DNA from: Lachnotalea glycerini
GTDB lineage: Bacteria > Bacillota > Clostridia > Lachnospirales > Lachnospiraceae
DNA: 64,000 bases
Direction: 5' to 3'
Assembly: GCF_003201285.1 (NCBI RefSeq)
Contig: NZ_QICS01000008.1
Coordinates: 115,566 to 179,565, forward strand
Below the pieces are notes generated by a model that did no database searches, had not been told where the DNA came from, and was given only the letters and a program-made list of their open reading frames with translations. Within the stretch, counting starts at the first letter, position 1. Each line of letters begins with the position of its first letter. Shown here piece by piece: positions 47,838-56,400 of the stretch. A program made the position numbers and the translations under genes.

Positions 47838-48425
47838 ATGAGAAAAAACGTATTAGAAACTAAAATTCCTTACAAATTGCAGTTCTTTGCAGAGGGTGGC
47901 GAACAGGATACTAGCCAGGCAGAGGGTGGAGAACAAAATCAAGATGATGGTGCAGGTCAAGGCGAACAGGAAATTACTGTTGAATCTGTTATGGCTGATT
48001 TAAAAGCTGAAAGAGCAGCAAGAGCGAAAGACAAAGCGGCTCTTGATAATGCACTGAAAAAGGTCGGTGACTTGACTAAAACAGTTCGTTCCATGCAGAC
48101 AGCAGAAGAGCAGGAAGCAGAAGCTAAAATGGAACAGGCAGAGCAACACGCAGAATATGTAAAAGGACTTGAAAATAAACTTGCACTAATTGAAGCACGT
48201 TCGCGTTATACATCAATGGGAATGGATTCTGAAACGGCAGAGGCTACAGCTAAAGCTGAATTGGAGGGAGATAAAGATACGGTAACTTCTAACATCAAGA
48301 AAACTACCGAATTTATTGTAAAGCAAAAAGAAGCCGAATGGCTTAAAAACAGACCAGCTCCACAGGGTGGGAATGATGATGACTCAAAGAAAGACCCATT
48401 CTTAGAGGGGTTTAATAGCAAATAA
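47838..48425 (+). CDS. Capsid scaffold protein (DUF4355-like)
   Basis: A 195-residue protein: N-terminal KIPYKLQFFAEGGEQ (the LQFFAE tag of phage head proteins), a glutamate/glutamine-rich linker, then a long alanine-rich coiled coil (AERAARAKDKAALDNALKKV). It is an internal scaffold that leaves before maturation. AGAGG precedes the ATG; it sits directly before the major capsid gene. Confidence 0.85.
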   Translation: MRKNVLETKIPYKLQFFAEGGEQDTSQAEGGEQNQDDGAGQGEQEITVESVMADLKAERAARAKDKAALDNALKKVGDLTKTVRSMQTAEEQEAEAKMEQAEQHAEYVKGLENKLALIEARSRYTSMGMDSETAEATAKAELEGDKDTVTSNIKKTTEFIVKQKEAEWLKNRPAPQGGNDDDSKKDPFLEGFNSK

Positions 48426-48496
48426 AATTATTTACCGGCTATCGAAAAGAGATAGTCGCTGACCGCAAAAAGATAGCGGTAGAAAGGATGTAAATT

Positions 48497-49321
48497 ATGC
48501 CAGTAAATTACGCTAGTAAATATTCACAGCAAGTAGATGAAAGATTCACGCTTGCATCTTTTTCCAACGGAGTTATTAATAATGCCTTTGATTGGATTGG
48601 TGTTGAAACAGTTAACGTTTATTCAATTCCAACAGTTGAACTAAATGATTACACTCGTTCCGGTTCAAGCAGATATGGTACACCGGATGAATTAGGTAAT
48701 GAAGTTCAGGAAATGAAAATTACACAAGATAAATCATTTACATTTACCATTGATAGAGCATCTTATGATGATACTCAAATGACAATGGAAGCAGGAAAAG
48801 CATTATCTCGCCAAATTAATGAAGTCATTATTCCATCGGTTGATAAGTACAGATTTGCAGCGATTGTAGCAGGTGCTAAAACAGCAAATATCAAAACGAT
48901 TGCCACCACAAAATCAAATGCGTTTGAAGAGTTTCTAGCAGTTCAAGAGTTACTTGATAATGGATTAGCTCCACAGGGAGGAAGAATTTGTATTTGTTCT
49001 CCAGCTTATCATAATAAGATTAAGCTTGATGAATCATTTACAAAAGTAGGTGATATGGCTACAAAGATTGCTATTAATGGATTGATTGGTGAGATTGATG
49101 GTGTTCCAACTGTAAAAGTTCCAGCATCGTATATTCCGGCTGATGTTGATTTCTTCATCACAAATGCAATTTGTACACCTTCTCCTGTTAAATTGCAGGA
49201 ATACAAAATTCATACGGATGCACCTGGCATTTCCGGTTGGTTAGTAGAAGGACGTGTTCGCTATGATGCATTTGTTTTAGATGAAAAGAAAGCGGCTATA
49301 GGTGTTCACAAATCAGCTTAG
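48497..49321 (+). CDS. Major capsid protein
   Basis: A 274-residue HK97-fold coat protein: MPVNYASKYSQQVDERFTLAS, VNVYSIPTVELNDYTRSG, DKSFTFTIDRASYDDTQMTME, VDKYRFAAIV, FITNAICTPSPVKLQEYKIH. Position after scaffold and homologous style with clostridial phage MCPs support the call. Between scaffold and MCP are two hairpins (near 48437-48480). GAAAGGATG precedes the ATG. Confidence 0.93.
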   Translation: MPVNYASKYSQQVDERFTLASFSNGVINNAFDWIGVETVNVYSIPTVELNDYTRSGSSRYGTPDELGNEVQEMKITQDKSFTFTIDRASYDDTQMTMEAGKALSRQINEVIIPSVDKYRFAAIVAGAKTANIKTIATTKSNAFEEFLAVQELLDNGLAPQGGRICICSPAYHNKIKLDESFTKVGDMATKIAINGLIGEIDGVPTVKVPASYIPADVDFFITNAICTPSPVKLQEYKIHTDAPGISGWLVEGRVRYDAFVLDEKKAAIGVHKSA

Positions 49322-49339
49322 TAATGGAGGTGAATTCTA

Positions 49340-49498
49340 ATGATTGAATTAGTAAAAGATGGAATTATAATGAGAGTTCAAACAGAGGGGCAGGCATCCG
49401 CCTTTCTGAACAATGGATATAAAAAAGTAGAAAAGGCAGAGAGTGAGGAACCTGTCGCAGAACAACCGAGTAAAAGCGGCAAATCTGCAAAGCAATAG
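49340..49498 (+). CDS. Small head-region protein
   Basis: A 52-residue protein from ATG 49340 (GGAGG upstream): IELVKDGIIMRVQTEGQASAFL, then an acidic/Lys tail. Small proteins of this type follow the MCP in many Firmicute siphophages; role unknown. Confidence 0.65.
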   Translation: MIELVKDGIIMRVQTEGQASAFLNNGYKKVEKAESEEPVAEQPSKSGKSAKQ

Positions 49499-49527
49499 AT
49501 CAGATATGTAATAAGGAGTGATGAAGC

Positions 49528-49854
49528 ATGGGGACAATGATAGATGAAATCTTAGAAGAACTTACAATTGAATTAGAAGTTACAGAAGATTCCGACATTG
49601 CTCTCCTGACTTCTAAAATCAAGGGAGCAATCAGGGAAGTAAAGCTGGCAAGGAAATATAAAGGTAAAACGGATACTTATATTGAAGAGGATATTCAGAG
49701 TTACTATTCTAATATCAAGAATCTTGCCGCTTATGATTTTTGTCTTGTTGGCGGTGAATTTCAGACTTCACATTCTGAAAACGGTATAAGCCGTTCATTT
49801 GCAGATAGAAATGATTGCTTTGATGGTGTTCTTCCTATTGCGGAAATTAATTAG
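49528..49854 (+). CDS. Head-tail connector (gp6-like)
   Basis: A 108-residue helical protein (IDEILEELTIELEVTEDSDI, LLTSKIKGAIREVKLARKYK, YYSNIKNLAAYDFCLVGGE). Matches the phage head-tail connector/adaptor family that docks under the portal. Behind AAGGAGTG. Confidence 0.8.
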   Translation: MGTMIDEILEELTIELEVTEDSDIALLTSKIKGAIREVKLARKYKGKTDTYIEEDIQSYYSNIKNLAAYDFCLVGGEFQTSHSENGISRSFADRNDCFDGVLPIAEIN

Positions 49855-49869
49855 AAAAGAGGTTAAATA

Positions 49870-50355
49870 ATGACAAAGAAAGAAGAATTGCTTAAAAATT
49901 ATGAGGAATTAAAAGATAAAGGCATTGAATGTATGTGTTTATTTATTCATATGCCGACTGGTGAAACAGAGGTAATTACCAATCCAAATGTAGCTGAAAA
50001 GATGGCATACATTGATAAAACTTACGATGATGATTTATATCATGCTAATTGCAATGAAATATACATTGATGATTATGTTTTTTCCTTGGTGGAAGATACT
50101 TTTGATTTTGGTTCTGCTATTCAAAATTTGAAAGAGGGACACAAGGTTGCGCGTAAAGGTTGGAATGGGAAAAAACAATATGTCGAATTGGCAACCTGTA
50201 TCAGTTATATTAATTCAAAACACGAATTAGTAAACGCTGAACATGATGCAATTGGAAATAAAGCACTAGCATTTGTTGGTACGTCTGGTGTTCAACTAGG
50301 TTGGTTGGCAAGTCAAGCCGATATGCTTGCAGAAGACTGGTCCATTGTTGAATAA
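49870..50355 (+). CDS. tad2: Tad2-family (DUF2829) anti-Thoeris protein
   Basis: A 161-residue protein. The C-terminal 80 residues match Tad2/DUF2829: FGSAIQNLKEGHKVARKGWNG, then LGWLASQADMLAEDWSIVE, with the diagnostic KxGxKVAREGWNGK and WxAsQxDMLAEDW motifs. Tad2 sequesters the cyclic-ADPR-type signal of the Thoeris defence. The first 80 residues (ECMCLFIHMPTGETEV ...) are an extra domain of unknown function. It sits between connector genes, so it would be made late. Confidence 0.85.
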   Translation: MTKKEELLKNYEELKDKGIECMCLFIHMPTGETEVITNPNVAEKMAYIDKTYDDDLYHANCNEIYIDDYVFSLVEDTFDFGSAIQNLKEGHKVARKGWNGKKQYVELATCISYINSKHELVNAEHDAIGNKALAFVGTSGVQLGWLASQADMLAEDWSIVE

Positions 50356-50507
50356 CAGAGCCTTAAGGGCATAAATACCTATCTGCCATGCGCAGAAAAG
50401 GAATCCGACTTTCACATGGTGATTGTTGGTTTATAGTTGGTAACGTGGTACAAATCGTGCCGCAGGGTTAAATGCCACAAATACGCAAGGGGTTGGGTGC
50501 AGGCATT

Positions 50508-50822
50508 ATGAGAATGATATATTCGAAATTTGGATTCAATATCTATCGTTCATGTGATGGATATATAGTTCATAACACAAAGAAAGAGTTTAAGTACGGT
50601 CATACGCACTTAGACAGTTTTAATACAGCGAAGTACATAATTGATATGGTGCATTATGAGCGAATACCTGGGCATCTATCAATTTATCTTTTGATAAGTC
50701 TATCAAGAGTTTCCAATGATGAAATCTACAGAGATAAGATTTTATCTCTTGTAGAGCAGAAAAAGACTAAGAAGCAGAATTATTATAATGTCAATAAGGG
50801 GTGTGTTAGATGCGTTCATTAA
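50508..50822 (+). CDS. Small structural-region protein
   Basis: A roughly 104-residue protein from ATG 50508 (an in-frame ATG 50472 extends it by 12). Features YSKFGFNIYRSCDGYIVHNTKK, HTHLDSFNTAKYIIDM. Recurs between connector genes in clostridial phages by recollection; it may not be structural. It overlaps the next gene by 13 bp. Confidence 0.55.
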   Translation: MRMIYSKFGFNIYRSCDGYIVHNTKKEFKYGHTHLDSFNTAKYIIDMVHYERIPGHLSIYLLISLSRVSNDEIYRDKILSLVEQKKTKKQNYYNVNKGCVRCVH

Positions 50823-51238
50823 AAAGAAATAAACAAAAAATGTACTACTCGACATACTCTGAATCTGCACCAGTCTATGAACGAGACGAAAACGGAGATA
50901 TTGTCTATATTAATATTGGCGGAGAACAGGTACCAATTGAAACTGGTGAGTATGAGTCTGGCTACTCACTTCCATTAGAATTTAAAGCAAATATATCACC
51001 AGCAAAAGGAAGTGCAGATCAGGAAGTTTTTGGACTAAACCTTGATTACACGAAGTCAATTTGCGTAACAGATATGAGTTTACCTATTTCTGAAACTTCA
51101 AAGATTTGGTATGAAACGGAACCAGTTATAAAAACGGATGGAATGGTTGACATTGATAGTGCTGATTATTCAGTTGTGCAAGTGGCAAGAAGCTTGAACA
51201 GTATCATGTATGCTGTTAAAAAGCTACAGAATGGGTGA
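50810..51238 (+). CDS. Head-closure-like protein
   Basis: A 142-residue protein starting KRNKQKMYYSTYSESAPVYE; contains SLPLEFKANISPAKGSADQ and VFGLNLDYTKSICVTD. It resembles phage head-closure/DUF-type connector proteins that cap the portal-connector stack; assignment rests mainly on position (between connector and gp10-like). Confidence 0.65.
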   Translation: MRSLKRNKQKMYYSTYSESAPVYERDENGDIVYINIGGEQVPIETGEYESGYSLPLEFKANISPAKGSADQEVFGLNLDYTKSICVTDMSLPISETSKIWYETEPVIKTDGMVDIDSADYSVVQVARSLNSIMYAVKKLQNG

Positions 51239-51243
51239 TTGAT

Positions 51244-51756
51244 ATGGCAAAAAAAATATCCTTTGGTTTAAGCGTAAGTGAAGTTAATAAGGCAATCCAA
51301 GAAGTAGAAGCTTACAAAAAAGAGTTAAACAATAAAGTTCAAATCTTTGCAAGACGTCTTTCTGAATTTGGCTTAATTACGGCCAGAGCAATTATTCAAA
51401 GCCATACCGCTAGTGGTTCAACGATTGGAAGCCTACGAGTAGTGACCGATTCCACAGGGCAAATAACACGCATGAGAGTAGTTGTTGAAAGCGAAGCTAT
51501 TCTATTTTTGGAGTTTGGTGCAGGTATCACTTATAACCAAGGAAATGAAAATCCAAAAGCAGGAAAACTTGGTTATGGCGTTGGAACTTATCCAGACCAA
51601 ACACATGCATACGACCCTAACGGTTGGTGGTATCAGGATGAAAATGGAGAATGGAAACATAGTTATGGTACAAAAGCAGTTATGCCTATGTATACTGCAA
51701 GTCTTGTAATGGCAAGCAGTGTAGTAAAAATTGCAAGGGAAGTATTTAAGAGTTAG
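51244..51756 (+). CDS. HK97 gp10-like tail completion protein
   Basis: A 170-residue protein from ATG 51244 (GGGTGATTG upstream), preceded by an overlapping stop. Markers: LNNKVQIFARRLSEFGLITAR, VVESEAILFLEFGAGI, WWYQDENGEWKHSYGTKAVMPM. Matches gp10-like/minor capsid proteins needed for tail attachment. Confidence 0.78.
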   Translation: MAKKISFGLSVSEVNKAIQEVEAYKKELNNKVQIFARRLSEFGLITARAIIQSHTASGSTIGSLRVVTDSTGQITRMRVVVESEAILFLEFGAGITYNQGNENPKAGKLGYGVGTYPDQTHAYDPNGWWYQDENGEWKHSYGTKAVMPMYTASLVMASSVVKIAREVFKS

Positions 51757-51767
51757 GAGTTGATATC

Positions 51768-52151
51768 ATGGGATTTAGTTCAAATGTTGTCTACACGAAA
51801 TTAAAATATGGAATACAAGATGTTTGCACTAATACTGGTAAAAATTCAAGTGGTGATACTCCTGCAAGCTTTCCGTATTGCGATATGTCAGTGGAGGATA
51901 TGCCAGGTGGACATTATGATTTGGATAATAACGAGGGTTCTGTTACTCCTGTTATATTAATCACTGTATATGATAATACAAGTACAAAAGATACGAAATG
52001 TGAAAACATTAGTAAAAAAGCAAAAGATGCAATGTTACAAATGGGATTCAAATGTTTATTTGGCCCGGCTAAAATTGCTAACACAGACAAATCAATCTCT
52101 CGTTGGGTGGCACGATATAGGCGTGTGGTGGCTGATGGGGATACAATATAA
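51768..52151 (+). CDS. Tail terminator-like protein
   Basis: A 127-residue protein (YTKLKYGIQDVCTNTGKNS, FPYCDMSVEDMPGGHYDLD, VTPVILITVYDNT). Position before the tail tube gene and size suit the tail terminator that stops tube growth and binds the head. Not certain from sequence alone. Confidence 0.7.
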   Translation: MGFSSNVVYTKLKYGIQDVCTNTGKNSSGDTPASFPYCDMSVEDMPGGHYDLDNNEGSVTPVILITVYDNTSTKDTKCENISKKAKDAMLQMGFKCLFGPAKIANTDKSISRWVARYRRVVADGDTI

Positions 52152-52222
52152 AACTTTTTAATTTTAAGTAGTCGTTTAGGTGACTGCTTATTTTTTTATG
52201 TAAAAATAGGAGGAATTTAACT

Positions 52223-52627
52223 ATGTCTATCTCGAGTTATAATACAAAACTCATGCACAGTACGGACGGCACAGCATGGACACAATTGCTGCCAGTTAAA
52301 ACGACACCACAAATTGGTGGAGAAAGAGAACAGCTTGAAACAACAACCCTAGATGATGATATGCAGACTTTTATCAATGGTATACAGTCATCTGAGGCAA
52401 TGTCTTTTACGGCCAATTACGACAGTGATCAGTATGATGAATTAAAGGTACTTGAAAATAAAACTGAGCACTATGCAGTTTGGTTTGGAAATGATGGTCT
52501 TGGTAGCGCTGGAAAATACAAATTTGACGGTCAGTTATCTGTATTTATCAATGAAACAGAAGTAAATGGCGTTATTGAAATGACTATCAATATTACTCCA
52601 AGTACTGTAATTACAAAAATATCTTAA
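52223..52627 (+). CDS. Major tail tube protein
   Basis: A 134-residue protein behind AGGAGG: SSYNTKLMHSTDGTAWTQL, QIGGEREQLETTTLDDDMQ, FTANYDSDQYDELKVLEN. This is the phage major tail protein fold; it polymerises into the tail tube. A 70-bp leader with AT-rich DNA precedes it. Confidence 0.85.
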   Translation: MSISSYNTKLMHSTDGTAWTQLLPVKTTPQIGGEREQLETTTLDDDMQTFINGIQSSEAMSFTANYDSDQYDELKVLENKTEHYAVWFGNDGLGSAGKYKFDGQLSVFINETEVNGVIEMTINITPSTVITKIS

Positions 52628-52641
52628 GGGGGACTTAGATT

Positions 52642-52986
52642 ATGCGAGTAAGAATTAATAACAAAAATTACACCGTTCCAGAGCTGGGATTTAAGCACAT
52701 GACTAAATTAGAAGATATGGGATTTAGTCTTGACGATATTATAAGAAAAAATAAATCTTTTTCTCTAATTACTGGATTTGTCGCTATTGTTGTGGGGTGC
52801 GACAGAGAGGAATCGGAGCGTATTTGTGAGCAACATGTGCTAGGTGGAGGAACTTTTGAGGAAATCACAGAAACTTTTATGAAAGCTATGGAGGAATCAG
52901 CTTTTTTCAGAAAACTCCTCGATTTAGGGGAGAAGAAGAAAGCGAATGTGAAGAGTCTGGACAAGGAACAGGATCAGGAACAATAA
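52642..52986 (+). CDS. Tail assembly chaperone, short form
   Basis: A 114-residue protein (RVRINNKNYTVPELGFKHMTKL, LITGFVAIVVGCDREESERI). It is the gpG-like product made without frameshifting and ends at TAA 52986. It guides tape measure protein before tube assembly. See the frameshift product. Confidence 0.85.
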   Translation: MRVRINNKNYTVPELGFKHMTKLEDMGFSLDDIIRKNKSFSLITGFVAIVVGCDREESERICEQHVLGGGTFEEITETFMKAMEESAFFRKLLDLGEKKKANVKSLDKEQDQEQ

Positions 52987-53357
52987 CAATTAACAGCTTT
53001 AAGGATGCCATAAATAAAATTTGGCTTCCAGCAGCAATCAAATATGGCATATCATATGAAACCTTTTGGAGTCTAAATCCTGTGAAAATGGATATTTACC
53101 AAGAGGTTTTTATTAATGAAAGAAAAGATGATTTTAACAAGATTGATTACGCATCTTGGTTTCAAGGAAGATATTTTATGGAAGCAGTTAACTCGTGCTT
53201 TAATAAAAAAGCTAAATATCCAACGCAGCCATACTCCTATAAAAATCTTGAACAAGATGGAAATGTTTCAAATGAACTTAGAGCAGAAATAGCAGCTAAG
53301 AAATTTGAAGCATTTGCAGAAGTCTTTAATAAGAAATTTGAAAACAAAAATAAATGA
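52642..53357 (+). CDS. Tail assembly chaperone, -1 frameshift product (GT-like)
   Basis: A T TTT TTC slippery heptamer (52902-52908) is in phase with the short form. After a -1 shift at C52908 the frame runs through QKTPRFRGEEESECEESGQG, the linker GSGTITINSFKDAINKIWL, and ends at TGA 53357: about 238 residues. No independent ribosome site precedes the internal ATG 53082. This mirrors the G/G-T tail chaperone frameshift of siphophages. Efficiency cannot be judged from sequence. Confidence 0.82.
52902..52908 (+). promoter_or_regulatory. -1 ribosomal frameshift site
   Basis: T TTT TTC, codon-aligned for X XXY YYZ slippage, at residue 87-89 of the short chaperone. Confidence 0.8.
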
Positions 53358-53374
53358 GTGCCATTGAGCGCCAG
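53355..53374. repeat. Tandem 10-bp repeat before the tape measure gene
   Basis: TGAGTGCCAT-TGAGCGCCAG; same unit pair as 43641-43660, here overlapping the chaperone stop codon. Confidence 0.55.
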
Positions 53375-53400
53375 TAATTAAAGAAAGTTGGTGATACTCA

Positions 53401-56400
53401 ATGGCAGAAGTAGATAGACTTGAGGTTGCGGTCGAAGCACAAGCGACAAAGGCGAGCCAGCAATTAGATAAGCTTATTTCAAAACTTAATAGTGTATCAG
53501 GCGCATTGAGCGGAATCAACGCTTCTGGACTGACAGGCCTTGCTAATGGAGTTCAAAGACTATCAACATCTATGCAGTCTATGAACAATGTTAAGACTTC
53601 GGATTTCACCAGACTTGCAAGCAATATAACTAAACTAGGAAACATAAACACTGCAAACTTAAACAATGCCGCGAGCGCCATGAGTCAAATAAGCAGAGCG
53701 TTTAATAATGTAGGGAATGTGTCTTCAAACGCCGTGAAGATTGGGGAATTATCCAAAAACATTTCCAAGCTTGGAAACAAGTCAGTAACTAATGCGATTG
53801 CTAATATTCCAAGGCTTTCAACAGCATTAAATGATATGATGACGCAACTGTCTAGGACACCTAGAGTTTCCAATAACTTGATTCGATTGACAGAAGCTTT
53901 GTCTAGGTTAACAAATCAAGGTTCAAGAGTTGATAGCGCTACAAATAGTATTAGAAGTAGCTTAAATGGATATGTTAATTATTCAAATAGGGCAACAAAA
54001 AGCACACTAAGTTTGGCGGCAGCAATTGGAACGTTATACGCAAAGTATTGGTTACTTGTAAGAGCAGTAAGAGCGTTTATGAAAATTGTTGAAAGTTCTA
54101 TGGATTATATTGAGACTCTAAATTATTTTGATGTAACCGTAGACAAAATCGGCAATGATGCAATTTCAAGCTGGAAGCAAAGTGGATACGATTCGGCACA
54201 AGCTTATTATGATTCATTTCGGAACAGAATGACTGATCTGACTTCCAAAATGACAGGATTTCAGGTTAATAAAGATGGAACAACGACAGAACTAGACATT
54301 AAAAACCTTAGTTTAGATGTTAATGAAATTTTAAATTACCAAGCTACATTTGCGCAAATGACTGATTCTATGGGTCTGCTGGAAGATACTACCATTAATG
54401 TATCAAATGCGTTGACAATGTTAGGTGCTGACTGGTCATCCTTGAAAAATATTGACATGGACACAGCAATGAATAAGTTTGCATCTGCTTTGACCGGACA
54501 AATCAGACCAGTTCGTGAACTAGGTATTGACATATCACAAACAACCTTAGAAACATATGCGTTAAAATATGGAATTTCTGATGCTGTTTCAGAGATGAGC
54601 CAAGCTGCAAAAGTTCAATTAAGATTATTGGCTATCTTAGATCAGTCTAAGGTTGCCATGGGCGATATTGCAAATACGATAAATCAACCTGCAAATCAGT
54701 TAAGAGTTTTAAAACAAAACTTTTCTAATTTAGCACGTATTATCGGAAATATGTTTCTACCTATTGTTGCAAAAATACTACCATACATAAATGGACTCGT
54801 TATTGCACTTAGAAGATTATTTACATGGATAAGCGGATTAATGGGTATTGATATTACAGGATTGTCAAGCTCTATAGGAGATTCGGCTTTAGATATTGAA
54901 GATGCAAGTGACTCTACAGATGATTTAACAGACGGACTCACAGATGCGACAAAGCAAGCTGAGAAACTTAAAAATATTACAACAAGCATCGATGAATTGA
55001 ATATAGCAACTCAAGACACAACATCTGATTCCGGTAGTAACTCGGGAACGACAGGGACAAGCAGCGGATATGGAGTACTTGATGATGCAATTACGGCCGC
55101 ACTTGCTGAGTATCAAGCTATTTGGGATGAAGCATTTGCTAACATGGAAAGTAAAGCTGAAGATATAGCAGATAAGATTCAGGCAGCTTTTAAAAAAATT
55201 TACGACATTGCTGAACCTACAAGATTGGCAGTAAAAAAACTTTGGGATGAGGGGTTATCGTTACTTGCTAATTTCACATGGAAAGCTTTAGAAGATTTTT
55301 GGAATGAGTTTCTTGTACCTATCGGAAAGTGGACGTTAGGCGTGGGATTGCCAATGTTTATTGATGCTATTAACAACTTTTTACTTAAGATAAATTGGAG
55401 TGCAATTAATTCTGCTTTAAAAAACTTTTGGCAGGCACTAGAGCCATTTGCAGAAAAAGTCGGGGAGGGGTTGATTCGATTCTTTTCGGATCTTTTATCT
55501 TTTGGCGCTGACTTCATCAATGCGGTTGTCCCTGGTGGATTAAATGGAATTGCAGGAGCATTGAAAAAAATTAGCCCTGAGCAGGCTGAGAAAATAGGAT
55601 ATGCGCTTGGTATAATCGCAACTGCTTTGATAGGTTTTAAAACAATTGGGACAATAGCAATTGGCATAGAGTCATTGGCTAAAGTTGTTGCAGGCTCAAA
55701 GATTGCAACTGGATTTTTAATATTTAAAGATGCTCTTTTAGCTGTTGGCGGCGCTATAGGTGGATTTTTAATTAACATTGCCAAAATGCTAGGTGTAGGA
55801 AAATTATTATCAGGATTCACACCGTTTGCTACTCTACAAACGGATATGGCATTGAGCGGAGCGTCTTTACCTGCTTTATTTAAAACACTTATACTCACTC
55901 CAATTACTACATTTTTTACAGTTACGCTTCCCACTGCATTTACAAGTTTGGCCGCTTCTTTGGGGAGTGCGTTTGGACTTGCTGGGTCAGCAGCAATCGT
56001 GGCTGGAGGAGCAGCAATAGTTGCAACAGTTGTAGCCGCAGTGGCGGCAATTGTTTACACGGCTACGCACTGGGATGAAATCAAGGAATTTTGGACAAAA
56101 AAAGTTCCGAACTGGTGGAAGAATAGCGTTATTCCATTTTTTCAAAAACTTCCAGGACAGATTGCGGATTTTTTTAAGAGTCTACCTAGCAAATTGGGGT
56201 ATGCCTTAGGATTTGCAACTGGAACAGTGGTCAAATGGGTAGCAGAATTAATCAAAACTGTCGCAACAAAAGTGCCGCAAGTTATAAATAATGTTGTTTC
56301 ATTCTTTGCGGAAATGCCTGCACGAATTGGAAAGTGGTTTACTAGCACAATAACATCGTTTGTTGCATTTGCATCTAGCCTTGTTGAAACTGTTAAAACA

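Noticed and set aside
55200..55934. 244-residue leftward gene
   Set aside because: Antisense to the tape measure coding sequence, low-complexity composition, no ribosome site; a shadow frame.
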